Assembly (NCBI GenBank): GCA_021846945.1
Contig: JAJZVZ010000003.1
Location: 1-64,000, forward strand
DNA: 64,000 bases
From: Acidobacteriota bacterium
Lineage (GTDB): Bacteria > Acidobacteriota > Terriglobia > Terriglobales > Acidobacteriaceae
Direction of reading: 5' to 3'
Shown: positions 19,925 through 30,086 of the stretch, in pieces
How positions within the stretch are numbered: position 1 is the first letter of the stretch
Layout: every line of letters begins with the position of its first letter
Notes under the pieces: generated by a model
The model's database searches: none
The model's input: only the letters and a program-made list of their open reading frames with translations
What the model was told of the DNA's origin: nothing
Made by a program: the position numbers and the translations under genes

Positions 19925-22699
19925 ATGAATGGTAGGCAGAGCGGGAGAGACGGCTGCAAGTCTTGCTGTTCCCGCCAAAGGAAAGTTTTGCGCGGTTGCG
20001 GTGCGGGACGATTTGGCATCCCTTTGTTGATTTTCGCGCTCATGACCACGCCCTGCGCGCGGTTGTGGTCGCAGACCAATCCCCCGGGGAGTGAGCAGAA
20101 CCCGAGCCCATGGGATTGCTCCGACCCGCTGCTCGCGAATTCGCCCGAGTGTACGGGCCAGAGCCAGGGGATCAATGTGCCATCTGGGGCGCCGCAGGCA
20201 ACTCCGCCGGCCTCTACGACGTCGTTATCAGGAGGCTATGGCGCACAGCTGCGGAATCCGGCGCTGAATTACTCAGATATTGAACAACTGTCCCGGCAGG
20301 GAGCAATGCAGCCAGCGCCGTTGCCCCCAGAACCTCTGACTGAATTCCAGAAATTTGTAGCGTCTACAACCGGCCAGGTTTTGCCGATCTTCGGCGCCAA
20401 CCTATTTCGCAGAGTGCCCTCGACTTTCGCGCCATTGAATCTGACGCCGGTGCCCTCCAATTACGTGATCGGGCCCGGGGACGAATTGCGGATTCGCGCA
20501 TGGGGCCAGGTGAACTTCCAGGCGAATGTGCGAGTGGACCGCTCGGGTGAAATCTATGTGCCGCAGGTTGGTCCGGTGCACGTGGCGGGACTGCCGTATT
20601 CAGCGCTCGATGGGCAATTGAGGGCCGCGATCGGGCGCGTGTATCGCAACTATGACATGACCGTGGATGTGGGACAGATTCGCGCCATTCAAATCTATGT
20701 GGCTGGAGAAGCCCGGCGTCCGGGTGAATATACAGTGAGTTCGCTGAGCACGCTGGTGGATGCGCTCTTTGCCAGCGGAGGCCCCTCGGTAGCCGGTTCG
20801 CTGCGCCACATCGAATTACGGCGGGGCAATGCGGTTGTCGCGGATTTCGATCTCTATGATTTGTTGATCCACGGCGACAAGTCGAAAGACGTGAGCTTGT
20901 TACCCGGGGACGTCATCTTCATTCCGCCGGCAGGACCGCAGGTAGCTGCCACCGGAAGCGTGCGTAATCCCGCCATCTACGAACTCAAAAAAGGTGAATC
21001 TCTTTCCGGACTGCTTGCGGATGCCGGAGGTGTTTCGGCGGTTGCGGCGGAAGCGCGCATCTCCATCGAGCGTATTTCGGATCATCGCGACCGGCGCGCC
21101 CTGGATGTTGCATATGACACCAGCGGGTTGGCGACGCCCCTGACTGATGGCGATGTGGTTCGTGTTTATTCGATCCTGCCCATGTATGAGAAGACGGTGA
21201 TTCTCAGGGGCAATACGGCCAATCCCGGGCGTTTTGCCTGGCATCCGGGCATGCGTATCAGCGATCTGATCCCCGACAAGGATTCGCTCATTACGCGGAA
21301 CTATTGGTGGAAGCGGTCGCAGCTTGGGCTGCCCGTTCCTGAGTTTGAACCGACGATGGGTCTGGGCTATATGCGCCAGCCATACGATAACCATGCGTTC
21401 TCGCTATCGATTCCTCCACCGGAAGTTACAGGCGGGGTGAACCAATTTGGTTTGCAACAGAATGAATACTTGCGCGGTCGCTACTCGAATGAAGAACAGC
21501 AGTATCCATATGGAATGCAGCAGAACCAATATGGCATGCAGCCGAATCAGTACGGGCCGCCGCAGGACCAGTATGGCATGCAGTCGAACCAATATGGGCC
21601 GCCGCAGGACCAGTACGGGAATCAGCAACCCTTGAGCGCCCAACAGCGCGCAAGCAGCTCCTCTTTGGCGGTCGAAGAGGCCGGCCTATCCAGCCAGAAT
21701 TTGCTCGGGGCGCGGCGGAACCATGTTGGTTTGCTTGCCCCCGAGATCGATTGGGACTATGCCGTGATAGAGCGGCTCGATCCGGCCACCCTGAAGACCA
21801 AATTGATTCCGTTTGATCTGGGCAAGCTCGTGCTGCAACACGATGCCTCACAGAATCTTCCGCTGCAGGCCGGGGACGTGGTCACCGTCTTCTCGCAGGC
21901 TGACATCCATGTGCCGATTTCGCAGCAAACCAAGCTGGTCCGTCTGGAGGGGGAGTTTGTTCATGCCGGTGTCTATTCGGTCCAGCCGGGCGAAACGCTG
22001 CGCCATCTGGTGGAACGGGCCGGTGGGTTTACGCCGAACGCATATCTTTATGGTTCGGAGTTTACACGCGAGTCAACGCGCGCCCTTCAGCAGGCCAGGA
22101 TTGATGAGTATGTGCGAGATCTGACGCTGCGGATGCAGCGGAGCACGTTGAACATGGCCGCGGCATCGGCCGGCTCACCGCAGGTGTTGGCCAGCGGTAC
22201 CGCGGCACAGAGCACTGAGCAGGATTTGCTGGCGAACTTGCGGCGCATTCGCGCGACGGGCCGAATTGTGCTGAACTTAGAGCCTGACAGCAAGGGAGTG
22301 GCTCACATTCCCGACATTACTCTCGAGGATGGAGACCGCTTTATCGTGCCGCAGGTGCCGGTTACCGTGAACGTGGTTGGGGCGGTATACGACCAGAATT
22401 CGTTTCTCTACGGACGGGGTGAGCACGCCGGACAGTATCTGAAACTTGCCGGCGGCGCAACGAAGAGCGCCGACCAAAAGCACGAATTCATCATCCGGGC
22501 TGATGGAGAAGTCGTAAGCCGCAATACCAATGAGAGTATCTGGGGCAATTCCTTCGACAATCTGCACATGAATCCCGGCGACACCATTGTGATTCCGGAG
22601 AAGACCTTCAAGCCGTCGGCGATGGTTGGCATGATGAACTGGTCGCAGTTGTTCTCGCAGTTCGCCCTGGGTGCGGCCATGGTAGGCGTACTTCCTTAA
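19925..22699 (+). CDS. large SLBB/polysaccharide export (Wza-like) protein
   Basis: FGANLFRRVPSTFAPLNLTPVPSNYVIGPGDELRIRAWGQV (polysaccharide export N-domain) followed by several SLBB-like blocks (VYVAGEARRPGEYTVSSLSTLVDALFASGG etc.); start set at internal MNGRQ. Confidence 0.88.
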   Translation: MNGRQSGRDGCKSCCSRQRKVLRGCGAGRFGIPLLIFALMTTPCARLWSQTNPPGSEQNPSPWDCSDPLLANSPECTGQSQGINVPSGAPQATPPASTTSLSGGYGAQLRNPALNYSDIEQLSRQGAMQPAPLPPEPLTEFQKFVASTTGQVLPIFGANLFRRVPSTFAPLNLTPVPSNYVIGPGDELRIRAWGQVNFQANVRVDRSGEIYVPQVGPVHVAGLPYSALDGQLRAAIGRVYRNYDMTVDVGQIRAIQIYVAGEARRPGEYTVSSLSTLVDALFASGGPSVAGSLRHIELRRGNAVVADFDLYDLLIHGDKSKDVSLLPGDVIFIPPAGPQVAATGSVRNPAIYELKKGESLSGLLADAGGVSAVAAEARISIERISDHRDRRALDVAYDTSGLATPLTDGDVVRVYSILPMYEKTVILRGNTANPGRFAWHPGMRISDLIPDKDSLITRNYWWKRSQLGLPVPEFEPTMGLGYMRQPYDNHAFSLSIPPPEVTGGVNQFGLQQNEYLRGRYSNEEQQYPYGMQQNQYGMQPNQYGPPQDQYGMQSNQYGPPQDQYGNQQPLSAQQRASSSSLAVEEAGLSSQNLLGARRNHVGLLAPEIDWDYAVIERLDPATLKTKLIPFDLGKLVLQHDASQNLPLQAGDVVTVFSQADIHVPISQQTKLVRLEGEFVHAGVYSVQPGETLRHLVERAGGFTPNAYLYGSEFTRESTRALQQARIDEYVRDLTLRMQRSTLNMAAASAGSPQVLASGTAAQSTEQDLLANLRRIRATGRIVLNLEPDSKGVAHIPDITLEDGDRFIVPQVPVTVNVVGAVYDQNSFLYGRGEHAGQYLKLAGGATKSADQKHEFIIRADGEVVSRNTNESIWGNSFDNLHMNPGDTIVIPEKTFKPSAMVGMMNWSQLFSQFALGAAMVGVLP
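21499..21630 (+). repeat. in-gene tandem repeat coding QYGMQxNQYGPPQD
   Basis: Translation QQYPYGMQQNQYGMQPNQYGPPQDQYGMQSNQYGPPQDQYGNQQ; underlying DNA repeats with 42-nt unit. Confidence 0.85.
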
Positions 22700-22714
22700 C
22701 AGGTGCGGATATTC

Positions 22715-22744
22715 CGGCTTTGCAGAGGGCCCTCTGCAAAGCCG
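22715..22744. repeat. perfect 30-bp palindrome just downstream of the SLBB gene
   Basis: cggctttgcagaggg|ccctctgcaaagccg, 15 nt after stop codon; no T-run follows. Confidence 0.8.
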
Positions 22745-23227
22745 CTGGCATGCCCTGGGGCGAAGCCGCTGCCGTGAAGAAAACTTGCGTGGAAGTGCGG
22801 GATTTGTAACAATGACTCAAGTTTACCGCTGCTCGCAATTTCCCGGCTCCTCTGCGGCATCCGGTAATTGGCCCCGGACTGGGCTCTCAAAGACAGACAA
22901 TCCCAGGTTTTGGAAAGCGCCGTCCGCGAAAGCTGCAAGACGGGTTCTCTCAGCACTTTCCTCTTCGCCCGCGGTGAGTAGCAGGGGTAAATTGCACAGA
23001 CGCGTGCAAAATGCGCACGTGTGTCACTCTTCAGCGTTCCGGGCGGTGCCAGCGCGGGCTACAGGTCAATCCACAGTTCAGGTAGGGTCTTGCATTTTTG
23101 CAATGGTTGCAGGCCGGCGGCAGTGCAATGAGTTAGCACTCGCCATGCTCCGCCGCGGTGGTGTCCCTTGCATCGCGCCGGAGTGTTCGTGGCAATTGTG
23201 AAAATGCCTTAATTCCACTGAGAAGGG

Positions 23228-26200
23228 GTGGCCGCCGTGAATCTCCCTCTTCGCCGCATTGCTGTCGCTGTCGCGGGTCTAGTGTGTTTCTGTGTCTTTT
23301 TGCCGGCACAGACCGCGCAATTCACGCAGGCGAGAACGTCCCCTGCCGGATCACTGCGGCAAAACTCCGGGGATGCATCTTCGCTTTCTCCGCAAACGGC
23401 GGTGATTCCAGGACCATTGCGTTCCTTTCTTCGCATGGCTGGAATCAGCCAGGAGATATCGCCCGATCAGGTGATGCCGCTGCTGGCGCGCAATATCTCC
23501 CTCTGGGGCTATGATCGCGCGGGACAAACCGAGTATCTCCGGCTGCTCATTCGCTACGTATACGTCGCAAGGGAACTTCAGTACCTGGCGGGCACGGGCG
23601 GTGTCATTCGCGTTGCGGATTGCAAGGATGCGGTTCGGCTGATTCAGGTTCTGGGGTACGAGTTTCGTCATGCCTGCGGGCAGAAGGATGCTTATCTCGC
23701 GACAGCCAACGCCGAAAGGGCATTTTTGACCGTCGATTCGGGCTTTCCGCTGACCAGGCTGGAAGAAGCGCTGCAGCGCGGCGCGGTCTTCACTTACGCG
23801 TTTGCTGCCACGCGGGTTCCAATCCTGTCGTCAGAACGGAATTGGGCGAAGATCAGCCCGTGGAGCAGCAAGGTGGGCGACAGTCTTCTAGACATCCTCC
23901 TGTATGACCGCAACGCAGATCGCCTTTATGCGGCACTGGCGGGATTGGATCTCCAGGCTGAGCGCGTGCTCGTCGGATCGCTTGGACTCAGAACACTGCT
24001 TCCTTATGCGCCTTTGCTGGACTTATATGGAAGCCAAATCTGTATTCGCTCCGGAACTGTCGCCGTGCCCGGTGGAGCCGGAGCCGAACAAAGCTGGCGT
24101 GACCTGGTGGGAGCGGACCCGCGAGCGCCGGCATCGTTTATGCCGCATCTGATTACCAGGGATCACGGCTGGCTGGTTGCATATTTCGATGCGCTGTCAC
24201 GGGTAAGGCCGAGTCAGCAAATCCGCCTGATACAAGGGCAACGTCTCAAGCGAGTCTATGAGGCATATCGTTCTGCGGCTACCGTCGATTCAGCGGCAAC
24301 GGGCGTATTTCCCCGGAATGTGGAACTCTTGCTGCTCTTTACGCGCGTGCGATGGGATGCGAATGGGGAACCCCAGGTTCCGGGCAATCTTGCCGTCTGG
24401 AAGGGAATTTTGCGGCGGGAGCCTCGATCGCAAGGGATCCGGGATTGGGCCAGGAGAACCCGTAGTTGGGACAGCCCGGAGCGGCTGCTCGAAGCACTGG
24501 CGGCCTCATCCCAGATCAGGTCAGAGAACAGCCCGCTGCAACTCTATCTGGCGTTGAGCGCAATTGACCGCGGAAGGCCGCTGGAGAGGCGCTTGAGTGG
24601 AAATGCAGTCGAACTGCTCGCCGCCAAATTTCCCCAGTTTTATAGCTGGTATTCCATTTTTGCCGAATTCCCGGCATTGGACGACGGGTCTATCGCCAGC
24701 TTCATCAAGGCTGCCGGCCAGGTTAATTCGATTTCAAACCAGCCGCTGCGCGCGAACGCTCTGGGATCGTTGCAGGCCGAGATCGGGCTATGGCAAATCC
24801 TTGCGCGGCAAGGGCAGATTTCCTCCGACGCACAGAGTGCTTCCTGGCAGGATGTGCTTGCCCCATTCAACGGAGTCGCATCGTCCACCCAACTCTTTAA
24901 TGCTGGGCGGAATGGGTTGCGATCGATGGTGCGTGCCGCTACAGGCAGCGATTCGCTGAGTGCGGATCGAGTTATCGATCTGCTTGCCGGCCCCAGCCAA
25001 ACCACCGCGACAGGCAGGCGCGTGCATGAACAACTGGCCGAGCGGATTCGAGTAGTGATGAATGCCCAACAACTGGTTTCCCTCGATTCGCTTTTTGCGC
25101 TTTACGATGGCCTGGATGCGATGGCGCATGGGGCGCCGGTCGAGGACCAAATGCTTGAGTTTGCGGGAGACCTGCGCGAATTTGAGGTGCCGCGTCCAGT
25201 TTTTTCAGGGAATGTAAGAGCGTCCTGGTCGCCAGTAATTTACAGCAACCGCCACGCGGAGTTGCAGGTTCGAACCGACTTGACCAAAGTGATCCGCGCC
25301 CCGGCATCCCCAGCTCAACTCGAAGCTGCCCGCGCTTGGCTCACGCCCTTTCTCCGGGATACGCTGGTCGGACTGAACTATGCATACTATGAACCGCCCG
25401 GCGCTCAGGTGCTTGAGAACAATCCCCTCTTCGTCCGCGCGCAGGACTTTTCTTCCGAATCGGTTTACGGCCTCAATCAAATTTGGGGCCCGCCGAAGGC
25501 GATGGGAGTGGGAGTTGGAGGAGGCGGAGGCGCTTTCCTGCTGGGTTCGCTCGCCGACTTGCCCTACGCGCTGGCTGCAGTGGAGGAGGATTTCATTGCT
25601 CCGGCACACGTGCAGGCTCTGATCTGGAGGGCAATCGTCCCTATTCTCCTTGAGAACGCGGCGGTGACTCGCTGGTGGAGCGTGAGCCGGAATGAATTAC
25701 ATGCGGCGGCTCTCTATCAACGGGCCGGAGAAGAGATCTTGACAGCGGCGGCGCGGAATCCGGCACTGCGCGCGAAGGCCCTCAGCATTCTCACGGATTG
25801 CCTGACGACGCACCGCCTGGAAAGCATTGAAGCTGCACTGCAACAACCCGAGAGCGCCGCAGCGCTGATCTCTCAGATGCGACCCACGGATACGTTCTAC
25901 CTGGCCACCGAGTTTCGCCGCAGATTTCCCGCGCAGGCTGCCTCCTGGGGAGACGCAGGCAGCGAATTGGATGAACTCGTGCGCCGCGCCCCGCGCGATA
26001 CCAATGCGGCGCGTCTGAGGAGGGACTTTGGCGTGCCTCATCCGGCAATGGCGCAAAGCCATGCGTCCACGCTGCTCTTTACCGATATATTTCCCGTGGC
26101 GGGAGGCGTCGCGAACCGGCTGTTTGGTGAATCCTGGGAATCCACAAATCTCTATTGGGCGCGTCTCGCGGATGAGAAGGGGTACGCTCCGGCGATGCTT

Positions 26201-26377
26201 AACATCCTCGTTCCTGCCCTGACCCGTCATATGGTTGCCAACATCTTTGGAACAAACACGGCCGATTGGCCCGCACTGCTGCGCGCAATGGAAGAAACAG
26301 CCGTGGAGTTCCGGCAAGGCAGAATCACCGTCCAGGGTATGGGCCCGATTGGCCGTCAGGTAGCATCCAGCAAATAA
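23228..26377 (+). CDS. large secreted hypothetical protein, 1049 aa
   Basis: Long ORF with signal-like N-term (RRIAVAVAGLVCFCVFLPAQTAQ), 9 bp before the VWA gene; no family recognised. Confidence 0.75.
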   Translation: MAAVNLPLRRIAVAVAGLVCFCVFLPAQTAQFTQARTSPAGSLRQNSGDASSLSPQTAVIPGPLRSFLRMAGISQEISPDQVMPLLARNISLWGYDRAGQTEYLRLLIRYVYVARELQYLAGTGGVIRVADCKDAVRLIQVLGYEFRHACGQKDAYLATANAERAFLTVDSGFPLTRLEEALQRGAVFTYAFAATRVPILSSERNWAKISPWSSKVGDSLLDILLYDRNADRLYAALAGLDLQAERVLVGSLGLRTLLPYAPLLDLYGSQICIRSGTVAVPGGAGAEQSWRDLVGADPRAPASFMPHLITRDHGWLVAYFDALSRVRPSQQIRLIQGQRLKRVYEAYRSAATVDSAATGVFPRNVELLLLFTRVRWDANGEPQVPGNLAVWKGILRREPRSQGIRDWARRTRSWDSPERLLEALAASSQIRSENSPLQLYLALSAIDRGRPLERRLSGNAVELLAAKFPQFYSWYSIFAEFPALDDGSIASFIKAAGQVNSISNQPLRANALGSLQAEIGLWQILARQGQISSDAQSASWQDVLAPFNGVASSTQLFNAGRNGLRSMVRAATGSDSLSADRVIDLLAGPSQTTATGRRVHEQLAERIRVVMNAQQLVSLDSLFALYDGLDAMAHGAPVEDQMLEFAGDLREFEVPRPVFSGNVRASWSPVIYSNRHAELQVRTDLTKVIRAPASPAQLEAARAWLTPFLRDTLVGLNYAYYEPPGAQVLENNPLFVRAQDFSSESVYGLNQIWGPPKAMGVGVGGGGGAFLLGSLADLPYALAAVEEDFIAPAHVQALIWRAIVPILLENAAVTRWWSVSRNELHAAALYQRAGEEILTAAARNPALRAKALSILTDCLTTHRLESIEAALQQPESAAALISQMRPTDTFYLATEFRRRFPAQAASWGDAGSELDELVRRAPRDTNAARLRRDFGVPHPAMAQSHASTLLFTDIFPVAGGVANRLFGESWESTNLYWARLADEKGYAPAMLNILVPALTRHMVANIFGTNTADWPALLRAMEETAVEFRQGRITVQGMGPIGRQVASSK

Positions 26378-26386
26378 GGAGAGTGT

Positions 26387-27472
26387 GTGGACATGATCAT
26401 TGCAAAGCGGCATCTCGGATCACTCGGTCTATGTCTGGGTCTGCTCGTTCTTCCAGGCGGCGAGCCACGCCCGGCGGCCCAGAACCTGGCGGCGCGCTTC
26501 AGGGTGAATGTTGATCTGGTGCAGCTGAATGTCGCAGTTACCGATCGCAAGGGGAGCTACATCACCGGTCTCCGTCCTGAAGACTTCGCCATCACCGAGG
26601 ACAACAATCCGGAGAAGATCGCCACCTTCGAGGAAGGGAACGAGTCCGTAATCAGATTTGGCCAGAAGGACGCTTCCGAGCAGGAGCGCGGCACACAAGG
26701 TTCGTTAGGCACAGCGGGCCAGCCGGGTTCGCTTCGCTCATCCGCTCCACCGGTGGGCGGGGCCAGTGTTTTCATTCTCTTCGATACGAGTAACTATATG
26801 TACCGGGGCTTCGTTTTCGCGCAGGATGCCACGATTGATTTCGTGCGTTCTATGGGAGCTGCGGACAAGATAGCTTTATACTCCTTCAGCCGCAACCTAC
26901 TGCGCGCGGCGACGCTGACGACTGACCGATCGAGGATCGTGGCGGGAGTGCGGAGGACCGTGGCGGGCGATGACGCGGCACTCTATAACTGTCTGTTATT
27001 GACGGTTGAAGATGCGGCGCCGCTGCGCGGCCGGAAAGCGATTGTGGTCTTTTCAAACGGGCCGGATAACGCCAGTTCGATTCCACCGGAGGATGTGGCG
27101 GAGCTGGCCCAGTCAACGGGGACAATCATCTATATCATCAGCACATGGAGGGCCACGGAGCAACCAGCTACCGCGGCGGCATTTCGGCGTATCAGCAAAG
27201 CGACGGGCGGCAAGGCCTACTTTGCGGGGAACTGGCACGACGAGCAACAGGCTTTCACTTCGATTCGGGAAGACCTGGCGCACCTCTACACCCTGAGCTA
27301 CTATCCGCAACCTAATCCGAATCACGGCTGGCGCGCAATCAAAGTAAAGCTGGTCGGCAATCAATTGCAGAAGTATCGCGTGCGGACGCGAGACGGATAC
27401 AGCCTGCGGAAACAGACGCAGGTGTTCGCGGACAACGCGTCAGAGGCCGGGCTCGCGCACGGTCCTGAATGA
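26387..27472 (+). CDS. VWFA-related domain protein (TIGR03436-like, acidobacterial type)
   Basis: FRVNVDLVQLNVAVTDRKGSYITGLRPEDFAITEDNNPEKIATFEEG; VFILFDTSNYMYRGFVFAQDATIDFVRSM; TLSYYPQPNPNHGWRAIKVKL. Confidence 0.85.
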   Translation: MDMIIAKRHLGSLGLCLGLLVLPGGEPRPAAQNLAARFRVNVDLVQLNVAVTDRKGSYITGLRPEDFAITEDNNPEKIATFEEGNESVIRFGQKDASEQERGTQGSLGTAGQPGSLRSSAPPVGGASVFILFDTSNYMYRGFVFAQDATIDFVRSMGAADKIALYSFSRNLLRAATLTTDRSRIVAGVRRTVAGDDAALYNCLLLTVEDAAPLRGRKAIVVFSNGPDNASSIPPEDVAELAQSTGTIIYIISTWRATEQPATAAAFRRISKATGGKAYFAGNWHDEQQAFTSIREDLAHLYTLSYYPQPNPNHGWRAIKVKLVGNQLQKYRVRTRDGYSLRKQTQVFADNASEAGLAHGPE

Positions 27473-27701
27473 GCGGAGATCTGGCCGGAAGAGAAGCAAA
27501 GGAGCGCATACGCATCCGGAGTGGCGAGCTGATCATGCCCGTCCTGCGATACAGCCGGGTATAAAGCGCGCGGCTTCTGGCTCAATCGGTGTGTTTCACT
27601 CCGGGCTCCTGCTCAACCTCGCGGTTCCATGAACTGGCCATTTTATGTAATGGATTAATCCTATACAGCATCTCCTTCCGCTTGATATCGTTATCACCGT
27701 C

Positions 27702-30086
27702 ATGATTGGTATGTTGCGACGGCAAAGCGCGTTGCTCCTCTTGTGCATGATGCTTGCATGTTGCTTGAGGTGTACCGCGGAAGAGCATTCATCGAATGAA
27801 TCGGCAGTTACCGTTCCCGGTGATCGCTGGCTTGAGGTCGATCTCTATTGGTTTGATCAGAGTCACCTTCAAGACTCCGTTAACACGTTCTGGAGCCGCT
27901 TCACGCCTCTGTATCGCGGTGTTTCCGGCGACAAGGGAGTCATTCTAAATGTGGGATGGACTGTCGCCTACATCATGGAATGGAGCGGCAATCTGCAGCA
28001 GCGGATCTCTCTGCCGCTTGGAACGGGGCAGCAGCCATGGGTGGCAGAGACTTCATCGCTGCCAGGCTCGACGGAGCAGCGCCGCGAAGAATGGAAGCAG
28101 CGGTTTGCCAATCCGGTTATGGTGCAGAAGCAGGGGTATGGACCGTGGACGTATGCCGATCTGAAGCGCCTTGCGGAAATGATGCGCGCAACGGCTGAAG
28201 AGCACGGAATTCACAACTTCAAGGTCGGCAGCCTGGTGTATGCGTGGGATGACGCTTATGGCGAGGTTACGCCGTGGGCCAAGCGTCATCCCGAGGCCTT
28301 TACCGCGTTCGCCAATAGCAAGGGCCAGGCTCGTGCGGGTGCGCGGAGGTTCTTTAATCCCGCCAATACGTTGCATGCGGATCCCACACCGCTCGGAGGG
28401 CTTCCGCATGGATTGACTGAAGGGATGAGCGTGCATGCCGCATTCGCGGCGCAGTGGGGCAGCTTGTCCCGCGCAGCCGGATTGGATGCGCTGATGCTTC
28501 GTGATTCCTTCGGTTTTCCCATCCCCTACAAGCGCAGAGGGCCGATGGGCACTCTGATGCCGTCGCACGAGGCGATTCAACAGGCGACGGCGAGAGTTGC
28601 CGCTCTGGTTCGCGAGACGAAGCTGGCCAACCCGCATGCTTTGCTCATGATGTATTCGAATGCGGCCAGCGCGATAGGAGACTGGCGCAGCAATGGATGC
28701 GACCTTGAGCAGATTGCCAGGGAAGGCTATCTCGATATCTTTGTGGATCAGACGTGGGCCGGCGCGTGGAATGAGGTCGGTGTACGCCAGAAGGACTTTT
28801 GGAACTCGCCGACGCTTGGCTGGAGCTATCAGCTCGCTTACACGCTCATGCACGGAGCGATGCTCGCCGGTACGAAGGTCCGCCATTATCCGCTGGTGGA
28901 GACCTTTGATGCGTGGGAATCATGGGATGTGTTGCACACAGTGCCGCAGCGGCTTCGCTGGGGAATCTGGGCTTATTCGCATGCGGCGGTCATAACACCG
29001 GATGGCCTGGTCATGCCGCAAGGGTCGTACATCTCATGGGCAAACCAGGGCAAGCGGCTTCTCTCAGCGAGCGATGTCGCCTTTCTGAGCAGCAACGTCA
29101 ATGCCGCCGTGCGCGACGCCGCTCAAACGAAGGAAGTCTTCGGACCGACGGTCGTTTATTCGCGGTCCGCAATGCAATGGCAGATCGATCACGCGACAAA
29201 AGACTCGACCATCAAGGAATGGATCGACGAGCAGACGGGATCCATCATCAAGTGGCATGTCCCGATCATGTCTGCAACACGTATCGAGTGGCTGCCGCGC
29301 GTCAACACCGGAATGGCAATCGTCCAAACGCCGTCGCACATGCATCCTGCGGAACTTAGCGGCCTCCAGCAGATGATTGATCGAGGCAGGCCGGTGGCCT
29401 TGTTTGGCAGCTTTGCCGGTGGCATCGATCCGCGGCTGCTCTCGCTCGCCGGATTGCGCCAATTTCAGCGCGGCGAGAGGCTCGCGTCAATTCACACCGC
29501 GCAGGCCGGCGACCTGAAAGGGTTAGCCGTCCGCAATGTGCCGTCGCGCTTTCCGGTGCAGGAAGTGCTTGATACTTCTCTGCAAGCTGCTTCTGCATCA
29601 GCTCAGGGCATGGCAACGACCATCTACAGCACGGACGGATTCCCCGAGCTTGTATTGAAGGACGATGCGGCGCAGAAACTTCTGCTTTGGGATCCACCGG
29701 AATTTTCGGTGCATCCTGGTGAGCGACTGCTGAAGATTTTGGGTGGAAGCCCGGCTCCGTATGTGTTGGCTGCCGCCGCGGTGAATGCGCTCGAACGTGA
29801 TGCCGGTTTACTCCATGTCCGGAGCGTCGACGCGGAGCAGACGGGAGCCGCGGGCGCGTGGATGACCTCGGACGGAAGGATTCATCTGCTCTTCGGAAAC
29901 ATGGAAGAGGGATTACGCGATGATGCTGATCACAGCCGCCATTTCATCGTGGAAGCGCCTGCCGCGTGGAATAATGTCGCATGGCGCTCGGTATGGAGCG
30001 GCGCGTCCACGCCCGTGACGGGCGGGAGTATCCACGTTGATCTTGCGCCGGACCAATCCATCCTTCTTGAATCAAAAGCGAAATAG
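27702..30086 (+). CDS. secreted protein of unrecognised family, possibly glycoside-hydrolase-like
   Basis: 794-aa ORF, lipobox-like LLLLCMMLACCLRC N-terminus; WTVAYIMEWSGNLQQRISLPLG, GLDALMLRDSFGFPIPYKRRGPMG, VDQTWAGAWNEVGVRQKDFW. Confidence 0.65.
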   Translation: MIGMLRRQSALLLLCMMLACCLRCTAEEHSSNESAVTVPGDRWLEVDLYWFDQSHLQDSVNTFWSRFTPLYRGVSGDKGVILNVGWTVAYIMEWSGNLQQRISLPLGTGQQPWVAETSSLPGSTEQRREEWKQRFANPVMVQKQGYGPWTYADLKRLAEMMRATAEEHGIHNFKVGSLVYAWDDAYGEVTPWAKRHPEAFTAFANSKGQARAGARRFFNPANTLHADPTPLGGLPHGLTEGMSVHAAFAAQWGSLSRAAGLDALMLRDSFGFPIPYKRRGPMGTLMPSHEAIQQATARVAALVRETKLANPHALLMMYSNAASAIGDWRSNGCDLEQIAREGYLDIFVDQTWAGAWNEVGVRQKDFWNSPTLGWSYQLAYTLMHGAMLAGTKVRHYPLVETFDAWESWDVLHTVPQRLRWGIWAYSHAAVITPDGLVMPQGSYISWANQGKRLLSASDVAFLSSNVNAAVRDAAQTKEVFGPTVVYSRSAMQWQIDHATKDSTIKEWIDEQTGSIIKWHVPIMSATRIEWLPRVNTGMAIVQTPSHMHPAELSGLQQMIDRGRPVALFGSFAGGIDPRLLSLAGLRQFQRGERLASIHTAQAGDLKGLAVRNVPSRFPVQEVLDTSLQAASASAQGMATTIYSTDGFPELVLKDDAAQKLLLWDPPEFSVHPGERLLKILGGSPAPYVLAAAAVNALERDAGLLHVRSVDAEQTGAAGAWMTSDGRIHLLFGNMEEGLRDDADHSRHFIVEAPAAWNNVAWRSVWSGASTPVTGGSIHVDLAPDQSILLESKAK

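Noticed and set aside
21499-21630. Regular repeats suggestive of a CRISPR-like array
   Set aside because: In-frame coding repeat (QYGMQ/QYGPPQD) without unique spacers or cas genes
22785-23201. 138-aa ORF in the gap after the SLBB gene
   Set aside because: No motif, signal or ribosome site; probably noncoding
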